Positions 1-6,038 of a stretch of DNA of 6,880 nucleotides are shown piece after piece. The position numbers and the translations under genes are program-made. Origin of the DNA: a bacterium. Lineage in GTDB: Bacteria > UBP15 > UBA6099 > DSWB01. Each line of letters starts with the position of its first letter. The first letter of the stretch is position 1. The notes below the pieces were generated by a model. It made no database searches and was not told the origin of the DNA. It was given only the letters and a program-made list of their open reading frames with translations. Location: assembly GCA_020061125.1 (NCBI GenBank), contig JAGUYV010000276.1:1-6880 (forward strand), given 5' to 3'.

Positions 1-233
1 CGCGCCCCATTGACATTGATATCCTGCTTTACGGCGATCTTTCCGTTAACGAACCGGACCTGGTGATTCCGCATGAGGAACTCGGCAACCGGCTCTTCGC
101 TCTGGTTCCGCTGCTGGCCGTGGCCCCGGATCTGCCCATGCCCGCGCCCCGCGGCGGATCCGTGCGCGCGTTCGCCGTGCCGCGCATCCTCGCCCTCCGC
201 GATTCCGGCCAGATAATCCGCAAAATTTATTGA
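1..233 (+). CDS. folK: 6-hydroxymethyl-7,8-dihydropterin pyrophosphokinase (HPPK), C-terminal part, 5' truncated by window edge
   Basis: The reading frame begins at base 3 and gives 76 residues ending at TGA 231-233. It opens with RPIDIDILLYGD, the hallmark of the HPPK C-terminal half. The two aspartates of IDID correspond to the Mg-binding pair of the family (D95 and D97 in the E. coli enzyme). It continues with IPHEELGNRLFALVPLLAVAPDL, matching the conserved IPH...R.F.L.PL.EIAP block. HPPK transfers pyrophosphate from ATP to 6-hydroxymethyl-dihydropterin in cytosolic folate synthesis. The last 30 or so residues after APDL diverge and look family-variable. folK lies directly upstream of panB in E. 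coli as well, so the linkage is known. It also makes metabolic sense, because PanB uses a folate cofactor. The start codon and N-terminal half are outside the window. Confidence 0.93.
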   Translation, partial: RPIDIDILLYGDLSVNEPDLVIPHEELGNRLFALVPLLAVAPDLPMPAPRGGSVRAFAVPRILALRDSGQIIRKIY

Positions 234-258
234 ATTATCTTTTGATCAGGTTTAGGAT
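230..258 (+). promoter_or_regulatory. Candidate sigma-70-like promoter for panB
   Basis: TTGAAT (230-235) and TAGGAT (253-258) are separated by exactly 17 bp; each matches 4 of 6 consensus bases. The -35 hexamer overlaps the folK stop codon. The expected transcription start is near 265, which would place the whole panB leader structure inside the transcript. The match is moderate and chance hits are possible. Transcription could instead simply read through from folK. Confidence 0.33.
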
Positions 259-264
259 CAGGTT
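244..264 (+). repeat. Tandem 9-bp direct repeat GATCAGGTT, period 12
   Basis: GATCAGGTT occurs identically at 244-252 and 256-264, separated by TAG. The copies fall in the spacer and over the -10/start region of the candidate panB promoter. The 12-bp period is near one helical turn, so a regulator could contact both copies on one DNA face. No known operator is recognised. With only two short copies, this may be a chance duplication. Confidence 0.4.
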
Positions 265-272
265 AGAAGCTG

Positions 273-353
273 CTTGGAGCCTTCGCCGCCCGAGACAGTG
301 CAACTAAACGCTATTCCGCACAAGGCGCTCCGAGTATGTATGAGCGCCTTTTT
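273..353 (+). promoter_or_regulatory. Putative attenuator in the panB leader: terminator hairpin plus alternative antiterminator pairing
   Basis: The terminator element has a perfect 9-bp stem, AAGGCGCTC (322-330) with GAGCGCCTT (342-350). Its loop is 11 nt, and the T run (349-353) continues from the 3' arm. Only 16 bases separate the T run from the panB start codon, with the Shine-Dalgarno in between, so there is little room for a promoter after the hairpin. An upstream segment, CTTGGAGCCTT (273-283), can pair with 322-334. It forms 7 bp (273-279 with 328-334, one G-U), a 2-nt bulge (326-327) and 4 bp (280-283 with 322-325). That pairing occupies the entire 5' arm of the terminator, so the two structures exclude each other. 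No leader peptide or known riboswitch consensus is recognised. A plain folK terminator is the simpler alternative, but its position against the panB ribosome binding site argues for a role in panB expression. Confidence 0.55.
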
Positions 354-369
354 CATGGGAGGAACCGTT

Positions 370-1230
370 TTGAAAGTAACAGTCAATACGCTCAAGGAAA
401 TGAAGTCCAACGGTGAGAAAATCACCATGCTCACGGCGTACGACTACCAGTTTGCGCGCATCCTGGATGCGGCCGGAGCCGATACCTTGCTCGTGGGCGA
501 TTCCCTGGGCAATGTGATGCTGGGTTACGCCAACACCCTGCCGGTGACCATGGACGAGATGATCCACCACACCAAGGCGGTGGCGCGCGCGGCCAAACGC
601 GCGTTCGTGATCTTCGACATGCCGTTCATGAGCTATCAGGTGTGCGTAGAGGATGCGGTGTTTAACGCGGGCCGCGCGGTCAAGGAGACCGGGGCCGAGT
701 GCGTGAAGCTCGAGGGCGGCGGCCCCCTGGCCGCGGAGGTCACGGCCGCCATCGTGGAGTGCGGCATCCCCGTATGCGCGCATCTGGGCCTCACCCCGCA
801 GTCCGTGAACGCCATGGGCGGATTCGTGGTGCAGGGCAAGGCCCTGGCCAAGGCAAAGGAAATTCTGGATCACGCGCTCATGCTGCAGGCCGCGGGCGCG
901 TGCATGGTGGTGCTCGAAGCCGTGCCTTGGAAGCTGGCCCAGATTCTCACCGAAAAACTCGACATCCCCACCATCGGCATCGGCGCGGGGCCGCACTGCG
1001 ACGGCCAGGTGCTCGTGGTGCACGATATGTTCAACATGTCCGGCCGCGTGCCGCCCAAGTTCGCCAAGGTGTTCGAGGATGTGGAAAAGATCATGACCCG
1101 CGGCGCAAAGAATTATGTCAAGGAAGTCAAAGCCGGAACCTTTCCCGAGACCTCGCACTCGTTCGCCATTGACGACGCGGTGATCGCGAAACTCAAGCCC
1201 GCGTCCAGGAAGAAGGCGGCCAGGAAGTAA
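370..1230 (+). CDS. panB: 3-methyl-2-oxobutanoate hydroxymethyltransferase (ketopantoate hydroxymethyltransferase)
   Basis: This enzyme transfers the one-carbon unit of 5,10-methylene-THF to alpha-ketoisovalerate, the first committed step of pantothenate synthesis in the cytosol. I chose TTG at 370 because GGGAGG (357-362) lies 7 nt upstream and the product then starts KVTVNTLKEMKSNGEKI, the normal family N-terminus. In-frame ATGs at 340 and 355 and an earlier TTG at 274 lack such a site and would add unconserved residues. The 286-residue protein shows LTAYDY (21-26), VGDSLG (42-47, metal-binding D44), FDMPF (82-86, D83), VKLEGG (112-117, K113), AHLGLTPQ (137-144), VLEAVP (181-186, catalytic E183) and IGIGAG. 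These match the Mg- and ketopantoate-binding residues of the (beta/alpha)8 family. It is somewhat longer than the 264-residue E. coli enzyme and ends in a basic tail (SRKKAARK). It overlaps panC by one base (TAATG), which suggests translational coupling. Confidence 0.97.
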   Translation: MKVTVNTLKEMKSNGEKITMLTAYDYQFARILDAAGADTLLVGDSLGNVMLGYANTLPVTMDEMIHHTKAVARAAKRAFVIFDMPFMSYQVCVEDAVFNAGRAVKETGAECVKLEGGGPLAAEVTAAIVECGIPVCAHLGLTPQSVNAMGGFVVQGKALAKAKEILDHALMLQAAGACMVVLEAVPWKLAQILTEKLDIPTIGIGAGPHCDGQVLVVHDMFNMSGRVPPKFAKVFEDVEKIMTRGAKNYVKEVKAGTFPETSHSFAIDDAVIAKLKPASRKKAARK

Positions 1231-2075
1231 TGCAGGTCATCGAGACGCCGCAAGCCATGCAGGACTTCGCCCGCGACGCGCGCGCGCAGGGCCGCTCCAT
1301 CGGCCTCGTTCCCACCATGGGCTACTTCCACGAGGGGCACCTGTCCCTCATGCGCGCCAGCGCCGCGGAAAACGACATCACCATAACATCCCTGTTCGTG
1401 AACCCCACGCAATTCGGCGCGCACGAGGATCTGGACAAGTATCCGCGCGATGTGGAGCGGGACTGCGACCTGGCCCGGGGCGCGGGCGTGGATATCATGT
1501 TCACCCCAACCAACGAAATGATGTACCCGCCCGGATACCGCACCTACATCCGGGTCGAGGAGTGGAGCGACATGCTCTGCGGGGTCACTCGGCCCATCCA
1601 CTTCCGGGGCGTGGCCACGGTGTGCTGCAAGCTGTTTAACATCTGCATTCCCCGCCGCGCGTACTTCGGCCTCAAGGATGCGCAGCAGTGCCTCATCATC
1701 AAAAAAATGGTCGAGGACCTGAATCTGGATGTGGAAATAAAGCCCATGCCCCTGGTGCGCGAGGCCGACGGCCTTGCCATGAGCTCGCGCAATGTATATC
1801 TGTCCGAAGCCGAGCGCCGGGACGCGCTGCGCATCAGCCAGGCGCTGTTCATGGCGCGGGACATGATCGCCGCGGGCGAGACCTCGGCCGCAGCAATCCG
1901 CGGGGCCATGCGCGATCACATCGAACAATCGCCCCTGGCGAAAATAGATTACATCGAGACCGTGGACAGCCGCACCCTGGCGTCCGCGGACACCGTAAAA
2001 CCGGGCGTTCTCATCGCCGCGGCCGTGTTCTTCGGCCCCACGCGGCTGATTGACAATATTATCGTTGAAGGTTGA
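1230..2075 (+). CDS. panC: Pantothenate synthetase (pantoate--beta-alanine ligase)
   Basis: This 281-residue enzyme condenses pantoate with beta-alanine using ATP through a pantoyl-adenylate. The length matches the family (283 in E. coli). Nucleotidyltransferase signatures are in order: VPTMG (27-31), HEGH of the HIGH motif (34-37), LFVNPTQF (55-62), then IHFRGVATV (123-131) of the pantoate/ATP pocket. FGLKDAQQ (146-153) and MSSRN (184-188), the KMSKS-like loop, follow. The C-terminal part (LAKIDYIETVDSRTL) is the dimerisation and lid domain. The ATG overlaps the panB stop by one base, with AGGA only 4 nt upstream, so translation is probably coupled to panB. The substrate beta-alanine comes from PanD encoded next. 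Confidence 0.97.
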   Translation: MQVIETPQAMQDFARDARAQGRSIGLVPTMGYFHEGHLSLMRASAAENDITITSLFVNPTQFGAHEDLDKYPRDVERDCDLARGAGVDIMFTPTNEMMYPPGYRTYIRVEEWSDMLCGVTRPIHFRGVATVCCKLFNICIPRRAYFGLKDAQQCLIIKKMVEDLNLDVEIKPMPLVREADGLAMSSRNVYLSEAERRDALRISQALFMARDMIAAGETSAAAIRGAMRDHIEQSPLAKIDYIETVDSRTLASADTVKPGVLIAAAVFFGPTRLIDNIIVEG

Positions 2076-2117
2076 ACCGCTTTTTATTATGACAAAAGAA
2101 TCAGTAAGGGGGACCTG

Positions 2118-2525
2118 ATGATCAGGCACTTCTGCAAAGCAAAGATTCACCGGGCCACAATCACCGAGGCCAACCTGGATTACATGGGGAGCATCACCAT
2201 ATCCACGGAGCTGATGGAAGCGGCGAACCTGTACCCGTACGAAAAGGTGCAGGTGGTGGACATAGACAACGGAGCGCGCCTGGAGACCTATGTGATCCCC
2301 GGCGAGCGCCGGGCCGGCGAAATCTGCCTCAACGGCGCGGCCGCGCGCCTTGTCCACAAGGGCGACCGGGTCATCATCATTTCCTACTGCATGCTCGACG
2401 AAAAGGAAATCCAGGGCTTCCGCCCGCGCGTGGTGTTCGTGGACGAGGCCAACAAAATCACGGAGATCAAGGACCACGAGATCGCGTTCGCCACGCACCT
2501 GCAGGTGGTGTCCGAGGCGCGCTGA
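2118..2525 (+). CDS. panD: Aspartate 1-decarboxylase (pyruvoyl-dependent)
   Basis: PanD decarboxylates L-aspartate to beta-alanine for PanC. The proenzyme self-cleaves at Gly-Ser, and the serine becomes the pyruvoyl cofactor. Here YMGS places the cleavage at G24-S25, the family position. Other conserved residues are K9 in KAKIHR, R54, Y58 in ETYVI, and NGAAA (72-76), which forms part of the active site between subunits. The 135-residue product is slightly longer than the 126 of E. coli through a C-terminal extension after the [13 protein letters not shown] segment. AAGGGGG (2106-2112) lies 5 nt before the ATG, a strong ribosome binding site. It follows panC after a 42-nt gap that holds no convincing terminator, so it is probably cotranscribed with panB and panC. 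Confidence 0.96.
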   Translation: MIRHFCKAKIHRATITEANLDYMGSITISTELMEAANLYPYEKVQVVDIDNGARLETYVIPGERRAGEICLNGAAARLVHKGDRVIIISYCMLDEKEIQGFRPRVVFVDEANKITEIKDHEIAFATHLQVVSEAR

Positions 2526-2534
2526 CCCCCGCGT

Positions 2535-2563
2535 TTGACTTTCTCCAGACCCCGGGTTATCCT
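2535..2563 (+). promoter_or_regulatory. Sigma-70-like promoter upstream of nadA
   Basis: TTGACT (2535-2540, 5 of 6 consensus) and TATCCT (2558-2563, 4 of 6) are separated by the optimal 17 bp. They lie in the 92-bp spacer between panD and nadA, which is less GC-rich in its downstream half than the flanking genes. The expected start near 2570 gives a leader of about 48 nt to the nadA ATG. There is no terminator between panD and this site, so read-through from panBCD is still possible. This promoter would make the NAD genes and coaX a separately controllable unit. Confidence 0.55.
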
Positions 2564-2617
2564 GTCATACAGTTGATATCTGGTACCATTTTACCGCTTT
2601 AGCGCCGAGGATTCGCA

Positions 2618-3520
2618 ATGACCACACAGGAAACCGCAGAAAAAATTCAGCGCCTCAAACAGGAACGCAACGCCGTGATTCTGGCCCACAATTACCAGAT
2701 CCCGGAAGTGCAGGACATCGCCGACCACACCGGGGACTCCCTGGAGCTGGCCCGCATCGCCTCCAAAACCGATTACGATGTGATCGTGTTCTGCGGCGTG
2801 ATGTTCATGGCCGAAACCGCCAACATTCTTTGCCCGCAGAAAACCACGCTTATCCCCGACCCCAAAGCCGGGTGCCCGCTCGCGGATATGATTGACCTCA
2901 AGAAGCTGCAGAAGCTCCAGGCCCAGCACCCGGACGCGGTCACGGTCTGCTATGTGAACTCCAGTGCAGAGGTCAAGGCCCACAGTGATGTGGTGTGCAC
3001 ATCGGCCAACGCGGTCAAGATTGTGGCCTCCATTGACAAGCCCATCATCTTCGTCCCCGACAGGCACCTGGGCGATTACGCCGCGAAAAAGACCGGCCGC
3101 GAAATCATCCTCGGCCCGGGCTGGTGCCCCACGCACTACAACATTGACCCCGACGACATCAGGGATCTCAAGAACAAATACCCGGACGCCGAAGTTGTGG
3201 TGCATCCCGAGTGCACGCGCGAAATTCTGGCCCTGGCCGACCACATCTGCAGCACCTCGCAGATGATCCGCGCCGTGGCCGCTTCCAGCGCGCCGCGCTT
3301 CATCATCGGCACCGAGCAGGGCCTTCTGCACAGGCTCAAAAAGGATAACCCGGACAAGGAATTCCTCACCCCCGGCCCGTGCCTGTGCCCGAACATGAAA
3401 AAAATTACGCTGGACAAAGTTCTGCGGTCCCTCGAGACCATGGAACACAAAGTGGTGGTGCCCGAGCCGGTTCGCACGCAGGCGCTCACCGCGCTGGAGA
3501 GAATGCTCGAATATGTCTGA
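2618..3520 (+). CDS. nadA: Quinolinate synthase (4Fe-4S, NadA)
   Basis: NadA condenses iminoaspartate with dihydroxyacetone phosphate to quinolinate in de novo NAD synthesis; it needs an oxygen-sensitive [4Fe-4S] cluster. The 300-residue product belongs to the compact form of the family, like the Thermotoga and archaeal enzymes, and lacks the N-terminal extension of the E. coli enzyme. Visible features are AHNYQ (23-27), DSLELA (40-45), FCGVMFMAETA (58-68), CYVNSSAEVKA (111-121), CTSANA (127-132), PDRHLG (147-152), HPEC (196-199) and GTEQGL (231-236). The three expected cluster ligands are C86 in AGCPLAD, C170 in GPGWCPTH and C257 in CPNMKK. GAGGA (2607-2611) lies 6 nt before the ATG. The 3' end overlaps nadX by 8 bases, so the iminoaspartate producer and consumer are translated together. 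Confidence 0.98.
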   Translation: MTTQETAEKIQRLKQERNAVILAHNYQIPEVQDIADHTGDSLELARIASKTDYDVIVFCGVMFMAETANILCPQKTTLIPDPKAGCPLADMIDLKKLQKLQAQHPDAVTVCYVNSSAEVKAHSDVVCTSANAVKIVASIDKPIIFVPDRHLGDYAAKKTGREIILGPGWCPTHYNIDPDDIRDLKNKYPDAEVVVHPECTREILALADHICSTSQMIRAVAASSAPRFIIGTEQGLLHRLKKDNPDKEFLTPGPCLCPNMKKITLDKVLRSLETMEHKVVVPEPVRTQALTALERMLEYV

Positions 3521-4325
3521 ACACACACTGAAAAAAGTCGGCTTGATCGGCTGCGGCGCCATCGGCACGCGCATCGCAAGAGCCATTGACACCGGGGAAC
3601 TCAAGGCCGCGCTCGCGGGCGTGTGCGACATTGATCCGCAACGCGCGCGCACCCTGTCCGAGTCTCTGAACGGCAAACCGCCCATCATGAGCGCCGCGCA
3701 GATCGTGGACGCCGCGGACATCGTGGTCGAGGCCGCTCATGTGTCCGCGGTCCCGGAAGCCGTGGACCTGTGCATCGAAAAGGGCAAAGACCTCATGGTC
3801 ATGAGCGTGGGCGGGCTGACCCCGGAGCACTTCGAACGCTTCGAGAACAGCGCCGTGAACCTGTACATGCCATCGGGCGCGGTGTGCGGGCTGGACGGCG
3901 TGCTCGCCTCCAACCTCGAACACATTGACACCGTGACCCTCACCACGCGCAAGCCCCCGGCCGGACTCAAGGACGCCCCCTTCATCGTTCAGAACAACAT
4001 TGACCTCGACAGCCTCACCGCTGAAAAAACCGTGTTTGAAGGCTCGCCCGCGCAGGCCATCAAGGGCTTCCCCAAGAACATCAATGTGGCCACCACCCTT
4101 TACAACGCAGCGAATGTGGACGGCAAGTTCCGCGTGCGCATCGTGGCCGACCCGGCCGTGCACAGCAACATCCACGAAATCAATTTGAGCGGCGCGCTCG
4201 GCAGCATCCGCATCACCGTGGAGAATGTGCCCTCGCCGGACAACCCGCGCACCAGCGCCCTGGCTTACTACTCGGCCATCGCCACGCTGCGCAAAATCCT
4301 GTCCCATGTGAAAATCGGCACCTAA
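3513..4325 (+). CDS. nadX: L-aspartate dehydrogenase (NadX), iminoaspartate-forming
   Basis: NadX oxidises L-aspartate to iminoaspartate with NAD(P)+, supplying NadA without oxygen or fumarate. In this cluster it takes the place of the flavoprotein NadB. The 270-residue protein has an N-terminal Rossmann fold with VGLIGCGAIG (9-18, GxGxxG) and an acidic residue after strand 2 (CDID, 38-41). It then has the family blocks PSGAVCGLDG (120-129), TRKPP (145-149), GFPKNINVA (185-193) and DPAVHSNIHEI (213-223), with H221 as the likely catalytic histidine. GGAGAG (3496-3501), inside the end of nadA, lies 11 nt before the ATG. The overlap with nadA and the nadC gene downstream identify it as the NAD-pathway enzyme rather than another Rossmann dehydrogenase. 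No NadB-like gene is seen in the window. Confidence 0.94.
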   Translation: MSEHTLKKVGLIGCGAIGTRIARAIDTGELKAALAGVCDIDPQRARTLSESLNGKPPIMSAAQIVDAADIVVEAAHVSAVPEAVDLCIEKGKDLMVMSVGGLTPEHFERFENSAVNLYMPSGAVCGLDGVLASNLEHIDTVTLTTRKPPAGLKDAPFIVQNNIDLDSLTAEKTVFEGSPAQAIKGFPKNINVATTLYNAANVDGKFRVRIVADPAVHSNIHEINLSGALGSIRITVENVPSPDNPRTSALAYYSAIATLRKILSHVKIGT

Positions 4326-4329
4326 GACC

Positions 4330-4358
4330 CGGCGCGGTGGATCCCCGGCGCCGCGCCG
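4330..4358 (+). other. Strong GC-rich hairpin between nadX and nadC, no T tract
   Basis: CGGCGCGG (4330-4337) pairs perfectly with CCGCGCCG (4351-4358). A T-G wobble (4338/4350) and G-C (4339/4349) extend the stem to 10 bp around a 9-nt loop. It begins 4 nt after the nadX stop and ends 22 nt before the nadC ATG. Only two Ts follow, so it is not a canonical intrinsic terminator. It could protect the nadA-nadX message 3' end, mark a processing site, or lower nadC expression. The nadC ribosome binding site is weak: GGAG (4364-4367) lies 13 nt from the start. Confidence 0.5.
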
Positions 4359-4380
4359 TTCCCGGAGTCGCACACCCGCC

Positions 4381-5226
4381 ATGAATACTCTCCAACCCGA
4401 ACACTACACGGACCTCGTGAAACGCGCCCTGGCCGAAGACATCGGCGGCGGCGACATTTCCACGCAATGCCTGAACCTGGGCGATCGCCGCGCACGCGCC
4501 GTGCTCAAGGCCAAGGACAACGGCATCCTCGCGGGCCGCGATGTGGCCGCCGCATGCTTCCGCGAACTCGACCCGGACGCAGCCATCGAATTCAAAATCG
4601 AGGACGGCGCACGCCTGCGCGACGGCGATGTGATTATGGAAATCACGGGCCGCGCGGACGCGCTCCTCTCCGCCGAGCGCACGGCCCTCAACTTTCTCCA
4701 ACGCTTGAGCGGCATCGCCAAATACACCTTTCTGATGACCCAGCAGGTCTACGGCCTCAAGTCGAAAATCTACGACACGCGAAAAACCACGCCCGGCATG
4801 CGCATGCTCGAAAAATACGCCGTGCTCATGGGCGGCGGCACAAACCACCGCATCGGCCTGTTCGACCAGGTGTTGCTCAAAGACAACCACATCCTGCTCG
4901 CGGGCGGCGTGGCCAACGCCGTGAACGCGGCCAGAAAGAGCCTCGGCAAAGACGCATTCGTGGAAGTGGAAGTCGAAACCATGGACCAGGTGCGCGAAGC
5001 CCTGGACGCGGGCGCGAACCGCATCATGCTCGACAACATGAGCTTTCTCGAAATCGAGGAAGCCGTGAAGCACATAGACGGCCGGGCCGAGGTCGAGGTG
5101 TCCGGCGGCGTCACCCTGCTCACCGTCGGAACCATCGCGGATATGAATGTGGATGTCATTTCCGTGGGCGCCATCACGCACTCCGCGGACGCCCTGGACA
5201 TCAGCATGGATTTTCAGCCGGAATGA
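4381..5226 (+). CDS. nadC: Nicotinate-nucleotide pyrophosphorylase (quinolinate phosphoribosyltransferase, carboxylating)
   Basis: NadC converts quinolinate and PRPP to nicotinate mononucleotide, CO2 and PPi, completing the aspartate-to-NaMN route begun by NadX and NadA. The 281-residue length is typical. The N-terminal sandwich domain begins with LAEDIGGGDIST (17-28). The barrel carries ERTALNFLQRLSGIA (99-113), DTRKTTPG (132-139), K145, GGGTNHRIGLFD (151-162) and LLKDNH (165-170), the quinolinate- and phosphate-binding residues. EVEVE, MLDNMS and VSGG.TLL follow toward the C-terminus. The ATG lies 55 nt after nadX behind a GC hairpin. The nearest Shine-Dalgarno-like GGAG is distant (13 nt), so initiation may be weaker than for its neighbours. 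Confidence 0.98.
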   Translation: MNTLQPEHYTDLVKRALAEDIGGGDISTQCLNLGDRRARAVLKAKDNGILAGRDVAAACFRELDPDAAIEFKIEDGARLRDGDVIMEITGRADALLSAERTALNFLQRLSGIAKYTFLMTQQVYGLKSKIYDTRKTTPGMRMLEKYAVLMGGGTNHRIGLFDQVLLKDNHILLAGGVANAVNAARKSLGKDAFVEVEVETMDQVREALDAGANRIMLDNMSFLEIEEAVKHIDGRAEVEVSGGVTLLTVGTIADMNVDVISVGAITHSADALDISMDFQPE

Positions 5227-5244
5227 ACCCCTCGGGAGACCCCT

Positions 5245-6015
5245 ATGCTACTGGCCATTGATGTCGGCAACACCAACATCGTGCTCGGCGTGTTCGAGGA
5301 CGAAAACCTGCGCACGCACTTCCGGCTCTCCACCTCGCGCCAGCGCACCGTGGATGAATACGGGCTGCAGATCATCGCCCTGCTGCGCACCCAGAACATC
5401 CGCCCCGCCGACATCCACGATGTGATCATTTCCACCGTGGTCCCGCCCATCACCGACACCCTGGCCGAGACCTCCCGCAAATACTTTAACGCCGAAGCCC
5501 TGTTCGTGGACCCCGGCGTGAAGATCGGCATCAACATCAAATACGAAAACCCCAAGGAAGTGGGCGCGGACCGCATCGTGAACGCCGTGGCCGCCATGGC
5601 CGTGTACGGCGGCCCCGTCATTGTGGTGGACTTCGGCACCGCCACAACCTTCTGCGCCATCAACGACAGGGCCGAATATCTGGGCGGCGCCATCGCGCCG
5701 GGCGTGGGCATCTCCATGGAAGCCCTGTTCCGCGCAGCCGCCAAGCTGCCCCGCGTGCAGTTCAAGCGCCCGGCGCGCATCATCGGCAAGAACACCGTCG
5801 AGTCCATGCAGTCCGGCATGTTCTACGGGTTCGTGTCCCAGGTGGACGGCATCGTCACGCGCATGAAGGCCGAACTCGGGGAAGACGCAAAAGTTGTGGC
5901 CACCGGCGGCATCGCGCCCCTCATCGCACCGGATTCCCAGACCATTGACCATGTGTCCCCGCTGCTTACCCTCGAGGGGTTGCGCCTCATTTACGAAAAA
6001 AACCGCACGCCGTAA
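5245..6015 (+). CDS. coaX: Type III pantothenate kinase (CoaX)
   Basis: CoaX phosphorylates pantothenate to 4'-phosphopantothenate, the entry step to CoA. The type III form belongs to the ASKHA fold and is generally insensitive to CoA feedback. The 256-residue protein shows the phosphate-binding motif DVGNTN (6-11, D6), then EYG (38-40) and VGADRIVNA (106-114), part of the pantothenate site. VVDFGTATTF (127-136, with D129 in the monovalent-cation/catalytic region), GGAIAPGVGIS (147-157) and ATGGIAP near the C-terminus follow. GGGAG (5234-5238) lies 6 nt before the ATG. It follows nadC after only 18 nt, so it belongs to the nadA-nadX-nadC unit although its substrate is made by the panBCD products upstream. 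Confidence 0.97.
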   Translation: MLLAIDVGNTNIVLGVFEDENLRTHFRLSTSRQRTVDEYGLQIIALLRTQNIRPADIHDVIISTVVPPITDTLAETSRKYFNAEALFVDPGVKIGINIKYENPKEVGADRIVNAVAAMAVYGGPVIVVDFGTATTFCAINDRAEYLGGAIAPGVGISMEALFRAAAKLPRVQFKRPARIIGKNTVESMQSGMFYGFVSQVDGIVTRMKAELGEDAKVVATGGIAPLIAPDSQTIDHVSPLLTLEGLRLIYEKNRTP

Positions 6016-6038
6016 AAGCCCGGAGCCTCGGCTTCCGG
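6014..6038 (-). terminator. Terminator-like hairpin for the convergent PHP gene
   Basis: On the + strand CCGGA (6020-6024) pairs with TCCGG (6034-6038), and GC (6025-6026) with GC (6031-6032). There is one bulged base and a CTCG loop. Read on the - strand, the stem is followed after two bases by TTTT (complement of 6014-6017), the form of an intrinsic terminator. This lies about 85 nt past the PHP stop codon and reaches the coaX stop. The stem is short and imperfect, so support is moderate. Confidence 0.42.

Noticed and set aside
274-369. N-terminal extension of PanB starting at TTG 274
   Set aside because: The extra 32 residues are unlike the family N-terminus, there is no Shine-Dalgarno before 274, and the stretch contains the leader hairpin. 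The start at 370 has an ideal site.
336-369. Possible leader peptide beginning at ATG 336
   Set aside because: The frame runs well into panB, has no ribosome binding site, and shows no run of regulatory codons, so it does not look like an attenuation leader peptide.
2050-2090. Perfect -35 hexamer TTGACA (2050-2055) near the end of panC with TATTAT at 2085-2090
   Set aside because: The spacing is 29 bp, far from the 16-18 bp needed, and there is no acceptable -10 at the right distance, so it is not a credible promoter for panD.
1113-2498. Long - strand open frame (461 codons) antisense to panC and panD
   Set aside because: It lies opposite three genes with clear family motifs. Its product is rich in His, Arg, Gly and Val, as expected from antisense reading of GC-rich codons, and shows no recognisable domain.
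2591-3721. Long - strand open frame (376 codons) antisense to nadA and nadX
   Set aside because: Same signature of an antisense shadow: His/Gly/Val-rich low-information protein opposite well-conserved genes, with no domain match.
4213-5181. - strand open frame (322 codons) antisense to nadC
   Set aside because: Shadow of nadC codon bias; no motifs, no credible ribosome binding site context, and the + strand gene is certain.
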